64,000 bases of DNA, from assembly GCF_010731755.1 (NCBI RefSeq), contig NZ_AP022589.1:1302001-1366000 (forward strand). The letters run 5' to 3'. This stretch comes from Mycolicibacter minnesotensis (GTDB lineage: Bacteria; Actinomycetota; Actinomycetes; Mycobacteriales; Mycobacteriaceae). Position 1 is the stretch's first letter; the number at the start of each line of letters is the position of its first letter. Made by a program: the position numbers and the translations under genes. Under the pieces are notes generated by a model. It was not told the DNA's origin. It did no database searches and saw nothing but the letters and a program-made list of their open reading frames with translations. Of the stretch, positions 46,432 through 55,709 are shown piece after piece.

Positions 46432-46460
46432 GAACCGTCTTGTCCGACCATCTTCGTGAC
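46432..46460 (+). promoter_or_regulatory. Possible ECF sigma-type promoter of the chalkophore operon
   Basis: TTGAAC ends at 46435 and CGTGAC begins at 46455, a 19-base spacer, resembling the GGAAC/CGT shape of ECF promoters with a slightly long spacing. It lies 62 bases before the PPE1-like GTG. SigC is reported to control the equivalent M. tuberculosis genes, but this match is weak. Confidence 0.25.
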
Positions 46461-46521
46461 GGGCGACGGCCCGCTCTCCCCATGCCCATAGAAGCTCGCG
46501 ACCTTTCGAGGAGGTGCCACC

Positions 46522-47979
46522 GTGACCGCTCCGATCTGGATGGCGCTACCTCCAGAGACGCACTCGGCGACGTTGACTGCCGGTCCCGGCCCAGGTCCGT
46601 TGCTTGCGAGCGCAGAGGAATGGCAACGGCTCAGTCTTGCCTACAGCGATACCGCCGCCGAGCTGACCCAACTACTCGCCGAGGTGCAAACCAGCCAGTG
46701 GCAGGGCACCGGCGCTGAGGCGTACATGGCGGCACACTTGCCTTACCTCGCGTGGCTAAACCGGGCTTCCGCCGACAGTGCGATCAACGCAGCGCAACAT
46801 CAGAACGTCGCCGCGGCCTACAGCGGTGCGCTGGCGACGATGCCGACCCTCGAAGAGCTGGCGGCCAATCATGCCATCCACGCCGTCTTAGTCGCGACAA
46901 ACTTCTTTGGCGTCAACACGGTTCCGATAGCGCTCAACGAAGCCGACTACTTCCGCATGTGGGTGCAGGCAGCAGAGACCATGACGTTGTATGAGGCCGT
47001 CTCCGCCGCGGCGGTCGCGACAGCCCCGCAAGTCCCCCCCGCTCCGGCCATCGTCTCAAACCCGGCGGAAGCCGGCCCAGCAGAGGACGGTGGCGCCGGA
47101 AACTGGCTGCAGGAGCTGGTCCGGCTGATCACGGAACTCCTGGAGAACGCCGGCAATGTCGAAGAGCTACTTCGCATTTTCGAAGAGTTCTTCAAGAGCC
47201 TTGGGTTCAACCCGGTCATCGCGGGGTTCCTAGCCGGAGTGGCATTGGTCCTCTACGACATGCTGTGGTACCCGTACTACGCATCGTATGCGCTGTTGCT
47301 GCTGCCGTTCTTCGCTCCGATGCTCAGTGCCCTGAGCGCCTTGAAGTTGCTTCCAATGTTGCTTGCCTATCTGTTTCCTCCACTGTCTGCGCCCAACATC
47401 GGCACAGGATCGCCGACCCATCCGAACACCGACATCCCGAGCGCGGTGGTTGTGGCGCCACCTGCGGCAGCGGGGTCCTCCGCGGGCGCGGGCGTCACCG
47501 CGAGCCCACCTGGTGCAACCTCACCCGTCGTCACCCCCACCGTCGACGGCGTAGCCGCGCTCATTCCCTACCTCGTCTCCGGCTGGGCGCCTCCCGGCGT
47601 CGAAGCCGGCCCCCGTAGCGATATGGCGGCCAGCAGCAGTGCTGCAGCGCCGCGCCGGGCAACCTCTCAACGGCCGGTTTCCGCCGATGCCCGCAGCCAA
47701 CGCGGACGCCGACGTCGCGGACGAATTCGCATGCACGGCGACCGATATGAGTATCTCCGGGCCACCGACGACGCTGGGATCGGAGCGGCCTCCGATACCG
47801 GGAACGCCAGCCCCACCAACACCACCTCCGAGCCGCGCACGTCTGCCATAGCGGCGGGGCTGTCGCGCTCATCACCCCTGGGCAGGGCGAGCATGGCGCC
47901 TCTCCTGCCAGCCACCTGGAGCACCGCTGACCAGGGTGAGCGGATGACTCTGTCGAACGACGACCAAGACCACAAATGA
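46522..47979 (+). CDS. PPE1: PPE-family protein, PPE1-like (Rv0096)
   Basis: 485 residues. The PPE domain starts with MALPPE at residues 7-12, contains the WxG-type SQWQG turn (Trp60) and helical hairpins, and is followed by hydrophobic segments ([38 protein letters not shown]) and an Ala/Pro/Gly-rich tail. Substrate or component of type VII secretion, usually paired with a PE partner; none is adjacent. GTG start with GAGGAGG upstream. It begins the isonitrile-lipopeptide operon, as PPE1 does for Rv0096-Rv0101, and has been linked in M. tuberculosis to nickel/copper-related uptake. Confidence 0.9.
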   Translation: MTAPIWMALPPETHSATLTAGPGPGPLLASAEEWQRLSLAYSDTAAELTQLLAEVQTSQWQGTGAEAYMAAHLPYLAWLNRASADSAINAAQHQNVAAAYSGALATMPTLEELAANHAIHAVLVATNFFGVNTVPIALNEADYFRMWVQAAETMTLYEAVSAAAVATAPQVPPAPAIVSNPAEAGPAEDGGAGNWLQELVRLITELLENAGNVEELLRIFEEFFKSLGFNPVIAGFLAGVALVLYDMLWYPYYASYALLLLPFFAPMLSALSALKLLPMLLAYLFPPLSAPNIGTGSPTHPNTDIPSAVVVAPPAAAGSSAGAGVTASPPGATSPVVTPTVDGVAALIPYLVSGWAPPGVEAGPRSDMAASSSAAAPRRATSQRPVSADARSQRGRRRRGRIRMHGDRYEYLRATDDAGIGAASDTGNASPTNTTSEPRTSAIAAGLSRSSPLGRASMAPLLPATWSTADQGERMTLSNDDQDHK

Positions 47980-47998
47980 ACAAGGAGGCAAACCCCAG

Positions 47999-48868
47999 AT
48001 GTCGCTAACCGTCACCGGACATGGGCTCGGTGCCCACGTAACAGGGATCAACCCCAAGGATCTGAGCAGCATCGACCGAGACGAGCTACGTGACATCGTC
48101 TACCGGAACAAACTCGTCATCCTCAAAGGGGTTCACCCCTCTCCGGCGGAGTACCTGCAACTGGGACGGATCGTCGGCGAGGTCGTGCCCTACTACGAGC
48201 CGATGTATCACCACCCTGAGTTCCCCGACATCTTCGTTTCCTCCACCGAGGAGAACCAAGGAGTCCCCCGGACCGGCGCCTTCTGGCACATCGACTACAT
48301 GTTCATGCCGGAGCCGTTCGCGTTCTCGATGGTGCTGCCGCTTACCGTGCCCGGACCCGATCGGGGCACCTACTTCATCGACCTGCACAAAGCATGGGCG
48401 TCTGTTCCCGAGGACAAGAAGGCCTCTGCGCGAGGAACATTGAGCACCCACGACCCACGGCGACACATCAAGATCCGGCCCGATGACGTCTATCGGCCCA
48501 TCGGCGAGGTGTGGGACGAAATCACCCAGACCACGCCCCCCATCAAATGGCCGACCATCATTCGTCACCCCAAGACGGGCGAAGAGATTCTCTACATCTG
48601 CGCCTCGGGTACGACGAAGATCGAGGATCAGGATGGTCAGGTTCTCGATCCGACTGTGCTACAGGAACTTATGGCGGCCACCGGGCAGGATGATCCGGAT
48701 TTCACGCACCCTTTGATCCATACACAACACTACGAAGTGGGAGATATCATCTTGTGGGACAACCGAGTTCTGATGCATCGCGCTAAGCACGGTACCTCTA
48801 GCGGAAATCTGACGACATATCGCCTGACCATGCTCGACGGGCTCACGACGCCGGGATACGCGGTATGA
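47999..48868 (+). CDS. Non-haem iron isonitrile synthase (Rv0097/ScoE-like)
   Basis: Fe(II)/2-oxoglutarate-dependent TauD-fold oxidase that oxidatively decarboxylates a glycine attached to a fatty acyl chain to give an isonitrile. 289 residues. The iron facial triad is visible: His97 and Asp99 in WHIDYMF and His260 in LMHRAKHG; Arg275 in TTYRLTML is the likely 2-oxoglutarate ligand and Lys158 corresponds to a substrate-contacting lysine in ScoE as I recall it. Gene context (next genes FcoT, FadD10, ACP, NRPS) makes the role firm. 19 bases after the PPE gene; overlaps fcoT by 4 bases. Confidence 0.92.
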   Translation: MSLTVTGHGLGAHVTGINPKDLSSIDRDELRDIVYRNKLVILKGVHPSPAEYLQLGRIVGEVVPYYEPMYHHPEFPDIFVSSTEENQGVPRTGAFWHIDYMFMPEPFAFSMVLPLTVPGPDRGTYFIDLHKAWASVPEDKKASARGTLSTHDPRRHIKIRPDDVYRPIGEVWDEITQTTPPIKWPTIIRHPKTGEEILYICASGTTKIEDQDGQVLDPTVLQELMAATGQDDPDFTHPLIHTQHYEVGDIILWDNRVLMHRAKHGTSSGNLTTYRLTMLDGLTTPGYAV

Positions 48869-49407
48869 GCGCCGGCGGACCAACTCTGGCGGCCCTGAGC
48901 AACCCGGCACCGATCCCGGAGAACATCCTGGAACAGGTACTTGAGCCCTACTCGTACAAGGGCTGTCGGTATCTGCGTGACGCCACCGTAGAGGTCGCGA
49001 ACGGGAACGTTCTCGCCGAGGGCAGTTTCTCGATCGGCGAGTCGGCATACATCCGGAGCACCGGCCACTTCAACGCGGTTGAACTGGTGCTCGCGTTCAA
49101 TCAGCTCGCCTACAGCGCTTTCGGGCCGGTGATCGGCGACGGCATGCTCCCCTTCTTCGACGGCTGGACGTTCGAGGACTACCTCAAGCACCAGCTGGCG
49201 AGCATGTTCATCAGGACCTCTTCCTCGCGGTTCAGACGGCCGATTGACGCCACCAACTTCTTCGGTCGGCTGCATTGCACCAACTTGGAGGTCGTGGAGC
49301 GTTCGGTGCGCTATCTGCGCGTGCCGTGTGCCATCGAGTTCTGGGACGAGCACGGCGGTTCGGCGTCCGGAGAATTCGAACTCGCCGCACTGAACATTCC
49401 CGGCTGA
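48865..49407 (+). CDS. fcoT: FcoT-like acyl thioesterase/glycine-adding hotdog protein (Rv0098)
   Basis: 180-residue hotdog-fold enzyme. In this pathway family (ScoD) it catalyses conjugate addition of glycine to an alpha,beta-unsaturated acyl-ACP and release of the product, so providing the isonitrile precursor; in M. tuberculosis it was first described as a fatty acyl-CoA thioesterase. Sequence segments ALSNPAPIPENILEQVLEPY and NAVELVLAFNQLAYSAFGP match the family. ATGA overlap with the preceding gene; 22 bases before the ligase. Confidence 0.88.
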   Translation: MSAGGPTLAALSNPAPIPENILEQVLEPYSYKGCRYLRDATVEVANGNVLAEGSFSIGESAYIRSTGHFNAVELVLAFNQLAYSAFGPVIGDGMLPFFDGWTFEDYLKHQLASMFIRTSSSRFRRPIDATNFFGRLHCTNLEVVERSVRYLRVPCAIEFWDEHGGSASGEFELAALNIPG

Positions 49408-49429
49408 GATCAGGAATAGGCTCGTAGCC

Positions 49430-50986
49430 ATGATCAGTCAGGCACCCACGTCCGTACTGGAACGCATTCTCGAACACGTGCGCCAGCGCCCCGATGCAAT
49501 CGCGTTGCGTCGTTGCGACGGGAGCAGTCCGCTTCGCTATAGCGAGCTGGCTGCTCAGTGGGAGCGCCTAGCCGGAGCACTTCAGGAGCGAGGGGTATCG
49601 CGGGGATCGCGTGTTCTTATCGTCTCCGACAGCGGACCGCAGACCTACCTGGCGGTGCTTGCCTGCGCCCGACTGGGCGCCATCGCGGTTCTGGCAGAGG
49701 GCAATCTGCCGATTGCGACCGTCGAGAGATTCGCCCATCTCACCGAACCCGCCGCGGTTCTTCGCACCGAAGGTGCGCGCCTGTCGATCGCCGATCCACC
49801 AGAGACCCTCGCCGCAATACCGCTATTGACGCTTACCGAAGACGGCCCTCCACCAGCGGCCGCCGGCCTGCTCCCGACTCCGAACATCGGAGCCGATGAC
49901 CCACTGGCGATGATCTTCACCAGCGGCACCACCGGCGAACCGAAAGCCGTCTTGCTGGCCAATCGAACCTTCTACGCCGTCGCGGACATACTGCGAGACA
50001 CTGGGTTGACGTGGATCGATTGGGTGGTAGGCGAAGTCGCCTACTCACCCTTGCCCGCGACACACATCGGCGGCCTGTGGTGGATTCTGAACTGTCTGAT
50101 GCAGGGCGGCACATGCGTCACCGGGGGCGACAGCGGAGGATCGCTGCTCGAGCTGATCACAGCCAACGAAGTCGCTACGATCTGCTTTGTTCCGACGCTT
50201 CTTTCACGTCTCGTGGCCGAGCTGAGGGCAAGCGGCGCACCGGCACCGCCTTCGCTGCGTTTCCTGGGCTACGGCGGGTCACGCGCTATCGCGTCCGACG
50301 TAAAGTTCATCGAAGACCTGGGAATTCGCACCGCGCAGGTCTATGGGCTGAGCGAGACAGGCTGCACAGCAATGTGCCTTCCCACCGCGCCAGGATCGAT
50401 CACTGCCATCGAGTCCGGAGCGGTCGGCCGACCCTATCCAGGGGTTCAGACTCATCTCGACGGTGACGGAAGCGGGCCTACGGGTACCCCAGCCGCGTCA
50501 GGCACCTTGTGGATCAAATCTCCGGCAAACATGCTGGGGTATTGGAACAACCCGGATCGTACCGAGGAGACGCTGCGGGACGGGTGGGTGAACACCGGGG
50601 ATCTGCTCGACGAAGGCAGTGACGGTCTCTTCTACATTCGGGGGCGAGCCTCGGAGATGATCATCTGCGGTGGAGTGAATGTCGCCCCCGAAGAGGTCGA
50701 CCGTGTCGCGGAATCGGTGTCCGGCGTGCGTGAGGCAGCGTGCTACGAGATCCCCGACCCAGAATTCGGAGCACTTGTCGGCCTCGCGGTGGTCGCTTCG
50801 GACGATCTCGACGAAGCAGACGCACGCAGCCTCAAGCAGGCGATCGCAGCCAGGTATCGGAGTGAAGTGGAGTCGGCCGCTCGGCCGTCGACGATCGTGT
50901 TGGTAGCAGGAATTCCGCGCACCCAGTCTGGCAAGGTCATGCGGACCTCGCTGGCCGCGGCAGTCGGCGCTCACTCACATGAGTAG
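49430..50986 (+). CDS. fadD10: Fatty acyl-AMP ligase FadD10-like (Rv0099)
   Basis: ANL-superfamily ligase that activates a fatty acid as adenylate and loads it on the adjacent acyl carrier protein. 518 residues. ATP-binding loop TSGTTGEPK at residues 164-172, core motif AQVYGLSETGC, hinge-region GWVNTGDLL, and catalytic lysine in PRTQSGKVMR. Follows FcoT by 22 bases and overlaps the ACP gene by 8 bases. Fatty acid chain length is not predictable here. Confidence 0.92.
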   Translation: MISQAPTSVLERILEHVRQRPDAIALRRCDGSSPLRYSELAAQWERLAGALQERGVSRGSRVLIVSDSGPQTYLAVLACARLGAIAVLAEGNLPIATVERFAHLTEPAAVLRTEGARLSIADPPETLAAIPLLTLTEDGPPPAAAGLLPTPNIGADDPLAMIFTSGTTGEPKAVLLANRTFYAVADILRDTGLTWIDWVVGEVAYSPLPATHIGGLWWILNCLMQGGTCVTGGDSGGSLLELITANEVATICFVPTLLSRLVAELRASGAPAPPSLRFLGYGGSRAIASDVKFIEDLGIRTAQVYGLSETGCTAMCLPTAPGSITAIESGAVGRPYPGVQTHLDGDGSGPTGTPAASGTLWIKSPANMLGYWNNPDRTEETLRDGWVNTGDLLDEGSDGLFYIRGRASEMIICGGVNVAPEEVDRVAESVSGVREAACYEIPDPEFGALVGLAVVASDDLDEADARSLKQAIAARYRSEVESAARPSTIVLVAGIPRTQSGKVMRTSLAAAVGAHSHE

Positions 50987-51224
50987 TCCTGATCGGCAAC
51001 AGATCCTCGATGCGATCTGTGACGTCTTGTATATCGACGAGGACGATCTGTTCGCGGGCGACGACACCGACCTTCGCGACCTCGGGCTGGACTCGGTCCG
51101 ATTCGTCTTGCTGATGAAGCGCCTGGGCGTAGATCGCGAATCTGAGCTGCCGGCGCGCCTTGCGGGCAACCTGTCGATCGCTGGCTGGGTGGCGGAATTG
51201 CGGAGCCCCGATTCGGATGCCTGA
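50979..51224 (+). CDS. Acyl carrier protein of the isonitrile-lipopeptide pathway (Rv0100)
   Basis: 81-residue acyl carrier protein; Ser39 in DLGLDSVRF takes the phosphopantetheine arm. It carries the growing beta-isonitrile fatty acyl chain between FadD10, FcoT and the NRPS. Overlaps FadD10 by 8 bases and the NRPS gene by 8 bases, indicating strict coupling. Confidence 0.95.
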   Translation: MSSPDRQQILDAICDVLYIDEDDLFAGDDTDLRDLGLDSVRFVLLMKRLGVDRESELPARLAGNLSIAGWVAELRSPDSDA

Positions 51225-54200
51225 TCCCCATCCGGGGATCCGCATTCCCCTCACTGTCTCCCAGCAGAACATCTATCGCGGCATACTCCAGGACGCCGAC
51301 CCCACGCTGTATTTGATCGGACGCCGATATCGCTTCTCTCCGATCCCGCTGCCCCAGTTCCTGGTCGCACTAGAGGCCGCGATCAACGGCAACCCGGTGC
51401 AACTGTGCGTTCTTGAGCAGTCGGACACGTCCTATCCTCACCTCGTACCGCGACTCCAGCCCGACGACCTGGTACGACTGACAGGACAAGATACCGAAAC
51501 CTTGGCCGGAGAGTGGGATTCGGGAATATTGTCCCGCCCCTTGGTGCGTTACGCCGTCCATGTGGACTCCAGCGGCGACGTCGTGGGCCTGGACATGCAC
51601 GCGCACCATCTCGTGCTCGACGGCGGTGGCACCGGCCTCATCGAGGCAAGCCTCGGCAATAACCTGTCTGTCGAGAGCGTGCCAGCTCCCGATGTTGCCG
51701 CGGGACTGAACCTTCTGGCTGAGGCTCAGCGCCGGGAGACTGAACTTGTTGCTGTGGCACACGACCGGTTGACCAGCTCGGTACAGCGGGAGCTGACCGC
51801 TGAGGTCAGCCCCGGCGGCCTACCACCGTCGTCCGTGGCGTCGGCCAGTGCACGTCGGGGAGTTCTGCGCGAGTCGCTCCAGATCACGGGTGATGACTAC
51901 GTAGCCATCACCGATTTGGCTGCGAAGAAACAAGTCCCCTTGCAGGTATTGGTCACGGCGGCTGCCGTAGCTGTAGATGCGGCTCGCAGGCAGAGCACCG
52001 ATGCCCTCGTGGTTCACGCAGTAGACAATCGCTTTGGCGAGCCCGCTCTCAACGTCGCTACCTGCGTGGTCAATTCGATTGCTCAATTGGTGAAGTTCTC
52101 GGCCTTCACCTCAGTGCACGAACTCGTCGCGGCGGTCGACCGTGGCTACGTGAAAGCCCTGCGGCGCCGCTGGTTTCGCGAGGAGCTGTATCGCAGGATC
52201 TACTTGACGGTAAACAGAACTCCGCAGACCGACGTGCTAACGCTGAACTTTCTGGCAGAGCCCTGCGCACCTGAACTCCGGCCGTTTCTCAGCGATACTC
52301 CGACAACGACCGATATCGGCCCGATTGAAGGCCTGACCGTTGCGGCAATTCAGGATGATCCGCATCAGATCCTGACTTTGGCGATCTGGGTCGGCGAGCA
52401 GCACCAGAGCGAGTCCAACGGCCCTGGTGTCGCAGAGCTGGTCGCCAAGACGCTGCAATCCATGCCCGCACTCTGGGATCAGCCCGTAGCCATGAGTGTG
52501 GGCGAATGGCTGGAGGTACAGAAGGACGGCAGCTGCCATGCTGTCCGTAGCGCGCCATGTTCAGTCAAGCCGAGCGCGGCGGCATGGTTTCTCCACCCGG
52601 GCGTCGACCTCGACGGATGGCGACGGGGCCGCCGATACGTCGACGCCTGGATCGACTGGCTGGTGTCCTCGGGAGTCAGCCCCGGTGAATTAGTGGTATT
52701 CACCGACGATCACACCGACAAGACCATTGACCTCATTGTGGCGTGCCACGTGGCTGGCTGCGGCTACAGCATCTGCGACACAGTTACCGAGCTCAGCGAT
52801 CGCGTGGCGGCGATCGCCTCAGCTGGACTCTCAGCACAGTCCGTGGACGTTGGTGGAGTCGACCTGTCGCCACATCCGGCTGACCATCGGGAACGCTTAC
52901 GCCGGGTCCGCGACGATGCCGGACTGGCGGACCGAATTGCCTACGTCATGCCGACTTCGGGTTCCACCGGCAACCCCAAACTGGTGCCGATCTCACACGG
53001 CGCGCTGGCGCTCTTCTGCCAGGGCCAGCGCAGCGGCTACGGGTGGACGCACGCCGACACCGTCTTGCAGTGCGCGCCGCTGACCTCAGATATCAGCGTT
53101 GAAGAGATCTTCGGCGCCGCGCAATGCGGAGCGCATCTGATCCGATCGACGGCGACCCGAACCGGAGATCTTGCGCAGCTCGCCGACGACGTTGCGCGCC
53201 AACGGATCACCGTCCTGGACTTGCCCACCGCCCTGTGGCATCTGTGCTGCGACGACAGCGAAGTGCTGGCCGCACTGTCCGCTTCGCAGTTACGCCAGAT
53301 CGTGATCGGGGGGGAAGCAGTCCGCCCCCGCGCGGCCGGGAAATGGCTTGCATTCGAAGCTGCATCCCATATTTCACTGGTCTCCAGCTACGGCCCCACG
53401 GAGGCGACCGTCGTGGTGACCTACCTGCCGCTGAACCACGAGAACGGGGTCGCCCAACCTGTGGGTCAGCGCCGCCTGGGACACGCGTTGGCTGCGCAGA
53501 CCGTGTTCATCGCGTTCGGTGAGATCGTGTTGCTCGGGGACGTGGTGTCAACCGGCTACCTGGGCATCTCCAGTCCAAGCTTCGGCACTGTGCTCGGCGC
53601 GGACGGCTCACAGCTGCGCGCGTTTGCCACTGCCGATCGGGTGGTCTACGACGCTCAAAGCCTCCCCATCTTCGCGGGCCGCAAAGACGCTGTGGTCAAG
53701 GTCTCTGGCAAACGCATTGACACCGCTGAAATTGCCCGGCTGATCGCCGAGGACCCCGCAGTCTCCGATGTCGCCGTCGAACCCGACAACACGCGGCTCG
53801 GTATCTGGTTTCAGTCCCGACGGACCCGCGAGGGCTCCACCGATGACGCAGCGGAGGCGCGCATCCGGGAGATCCTGCTTACCGCAAGAGTTCCCGGTTT
53901 CGTGATCTCGGGTGTTGCGGAGATCCCCCGCAAGCCGGGCGGCAAAGTCGATATCCACCGGCTCCCCAAGGTTGAACACACGCGGCTTGGCGAGGCGGAG
54001 GGCCAAGCCGGCGGACTGGCCGAGCTGTGGAGCCAATGCTTAGGCCGCGACCTGGGCCCGGGTTCGTCGCTGCTGGCCGAGGGCATCGGCTCACTGGATC
54101 TGATCCGCATCCTGCCCGCCACCCGACGCTACCTTCGCCGTCATCTGTCGCTGCTGGACGTGATCAGCGCCGACAGCGCATCTCGTCTCGTTGAGGACGC

Positions 54201-55362
54201 CGACGGGATCGGGGTAGGGCTGGGACTGGACGAGACCAGCGCCGCCGAGATCGATGCCGACGTCTCTTCCCTCGCTGCGCCGCTGCCGATCCCCTCGCTG
54301 GTTGCGACGCCGCGCGCCACCGGTACCGTTCTGGTGCTCGGATCCTCCGGAATCCTGGGGACCGGATTCGCTCAGGCGGCCGTCACACTGCACGCCAGCG
54401 GGTCCGCGGCCGAGCTGGTCTTTGCAACCACTTCCCCCCTGCCCGGCACTGACCCATGGAGCGCACTGTCCGAAATCGACGGTGTCAGGATCGAGCAGGT
54501 CACCCGGAACGGCATTTCCGAACTCATCCACGCAACGGATGCCCGGGTCGTGATCAACGCGATCGGCAACACGAACGTCGTAGTGCCTTACCGTGACTTG
54601 CGCCCGGCCAACGTCGAAGCGGTATCCAGCATCGTCACGGCGTGCGCCCTACGACGGGCAGCGCTGATCCACCTGTCCACGTCCGTAGTCAATGCAGACG
54701 CCGCGGCACCGCAGGTGGTTGATCCGCGCACGGCTCCCTACCCGTACGCCGCGTCGAAGGCCTTGGCCGAATTGATCGTCGCACGCCGAGCGCCAAACCT
54801 GGATTTCACCCTGGTGAGGCTGCCTCGGGTGTTGGGGACGCCAGGGCAACTGCAGGGTTCTGCCGACATTCTGATGGCACTGGCAGCGGCGTGCCGAGCG
54901 TTGAACGCGCATCCCGCCGTGTCGTTGACCGAGGAAGTCACCACCGGGTGGTCAGCAGCATCCAGCATCTTCGGTCTGTTGTCTGCGCCGCTGAACCGCA
55001 GCATCACCCTTCTCCGGGGCACCCCCGTCGAATACTCGGAGTTTCTCGCGCGCTTCGGCAGTGCGGAGCTCTCCGCGCCCGAGTGGAAGCAACGTTTGGA
55101 TGACAGTCCCTGGGCGCGACACAACCCGCGTCGATGGGCAGTGATCGACGCGTGGCTCACCCTCGGTTCGCGGCTCGACGGGCGGACATACGCGCAGTAC
55201 CTGGCCGACTACCCGACCCTTGAGGTGCAGGCAGACCACATCACCGAGTTGACCGCCGAGCCCGCTCCGCTACCCGAGTTGGTGGCGCACGGCTGCCTAC
55301 TGGAACCAGGAGGCTCTGCCGTACGACTACTTACACAGGAAGCTATGGAGGAGAGACCTTGA
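51217..55362 (+). CDS. nrp: Single-module non-ribosomal peptide synthetase, C-A-PCP-reductase (Rv0101/ScoA-like)
   Basis: Condenses the isonitrile acyl chain with an amino acid and releases the product by reduction. 1381 residues. Domains: condensation (about 8-430) with HHLVLDG at 130-136; adenylation (about 450-900) with TSGSTGNP near 580-587 and Asp625 in SDISVEEIF, the usual residue binding the amino group; GGKVD near the end of the domain; carrier with Ser959 in GIGSLDL; reductase (about 1030-1381) with GSSGILG and YAASK (Tyr1177, Lys1181). There is one module only; the M. tuberculosis Nrp I recall has two (about 2500 residues). The ATG at 51217 overlaps the ACP stop. Confidence 0.93.
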   Translation: MPDPHPGIRIPLTVSQQNIYRGILQDADPTLYLIGRRYRFSPIPLPQFLVALEAAINGNPVQLCVLEQSDTSYPHLVPRLQPDDLVRLTGQDTETLAGEWDSGILSRPLVRYAVHVDSSGDVVGLDMHAHHLVLDGGGTGLIEASLGNNLSVESVPAPDVAAGLNLLAEAQRRETELVAVAHDRLTSSVQRELTAEVSPGGLPPSSVASASARRGVLRESLQITGDDYVAITDLAAKKQVPLQVLVTAAAVAVDAARRQSTDALVVHAVDNRFGEPALNVATCVVNSIAQLVKFSAFTSVHELVAAVDRGYVKALRRRWFREELYRRIYLTVNRTPQTDVLTLNFLAEPCAPELRPFLSDTPTTTDIGPIEGLTVAAIQDDPHQILTLAIWVGEQHQSESNGPGVAELVAKTLQSMPALWDQPVAMSVGEWLEVQKDGSCHAVRSAPCSVKPSAAAWFLHPGVDLDGWRRGRRYVDAWIDWLVSSGVSPGELVVFTDDHTDKTIDLIVACHVAGCGYSICDTVTELSDRVAAIASAGLSAQSVDVGGVDLSPHPADHRERLRRVRDDAGLADRIAYVMPTSGSTGNPKLVPISHGALALFCQGQRSGYGWTHADTVLQCAPLTSDISVEEIFGAAQCGAHLIRSTATRTGDLAQLADDVARQRITVLDLPTALWHLCCDDSEVLAALSASQLRQIVIGGEAVRPRAAGKWLAFEAASHISLVSSYGPTEATVVVTYLPLNHENGVAQPVGQRRLGHALAAQTVFIAFGEIVLLGDVVSTGYLGISSPSFGTVLGADGSQLRAFATADRVVYDAQSLPIFAGRKDAVVKVSGKRIDTAEIARLIAEDPAVSDVAVEPDNTRLGIWFQSRRTREGSTDDAAEARIREILLTARVPGFVISGVAEIPRKPGGKVDIHRLPKVEHTRLGEAEGQAGGLAELWSQCLGRDLGPGSSLLAEGIGSLDLIRILPATRRYLRRHLSLLDVISADSASRLVEDADGIGVGLGLDETSAAEIDADVSSLAAPLPIPSLVATPRATGTVLVLGSSGILGTGFAQAAVTLHASGSAAELVFATTSPLPGTDPWSALSEIDGVRIEQVTRNGISELIHATDARVVINAIGNTNVVVPYRDLRPANVEAVSSIVTACALRRAALIHLSTSVVNADAAAPQVVDPRTAPYPYAASKALAELIVARRAPNLDFTLVRLPRVLGTPGQLQGSADILMALAAACRALNAHPAVSLTEEVTTGWSAASSIFGLLSAPLNRSITLLRGTPVEYSEFLARFGSAELSAPEWKQRLDDSPWARHNPRRWAVIDAWLTLGSRLDGRTYAQYLADYPTLEVQADHITELTAEPAPLPELVAHGCLLEPGGSAVRLLTQEAMEERP

Positions 55363-55709
55363 GCGACACTCGACGGATCCAACTCGACGTGACCGGCATG
55401 ACGTGCGGAATGTGCTCGGCACATATCGAACGGAAGCTGAACAAGATCGCGGGGGTGCGGGCGTCGGCAGATTTCCCGACCGCAACCGCCACCATCGATG
55501 CCGACTCGACCGTGAGCGTCGCGGAACTGTGCGACATCATCGACGAAGCCGGATACCACGCCGAGCTGCGGTCGGAGCGACCTCGCAGCCCCGAGGACCC
55601 CGAGATACCCGGCGGAACCGTGCACCGGATCACCAGTCTGGCTCGCCTCCTGCGTTGGGGCAGGTCCTCGCAGGGCTCGACCGTCGGACAGGGCTCGCCC
55701 GCGCAGTGA
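55359..55709 (+). CDS. Small HMA-domain copper-binding protein
   Basis: 116 residues. A single heavy-metal-associated domain with Cys16 and Cys19 in GMTCGMC binds Cu(I), followed by a basic tail. It resembles the N-terminal domain of CtpA/CtpB-type ATPases more than classic CopZ, suggesting a detached ATPase domain. TTG start, with GGAGGAGAG upstream and a 4-base TTGA overlap with the nrp stop, so translation is coupled. It could hand copper released from the lipopeptide to CtpB or to the CopD/CtaG protein. I do not recall an equivalent in the M. tuberculosis operon. Confidence 0.85.
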   Translation: MSDTRRIQLDVTGMTCGMCSAHIERKLNKIAGVRASADFPTATATIDADSTVSVAELCDIIDEAGYHAELRSERPRSPEDPEIPGGTVHRITSLARLLRWGRSSQGSTVGQGSPAQ

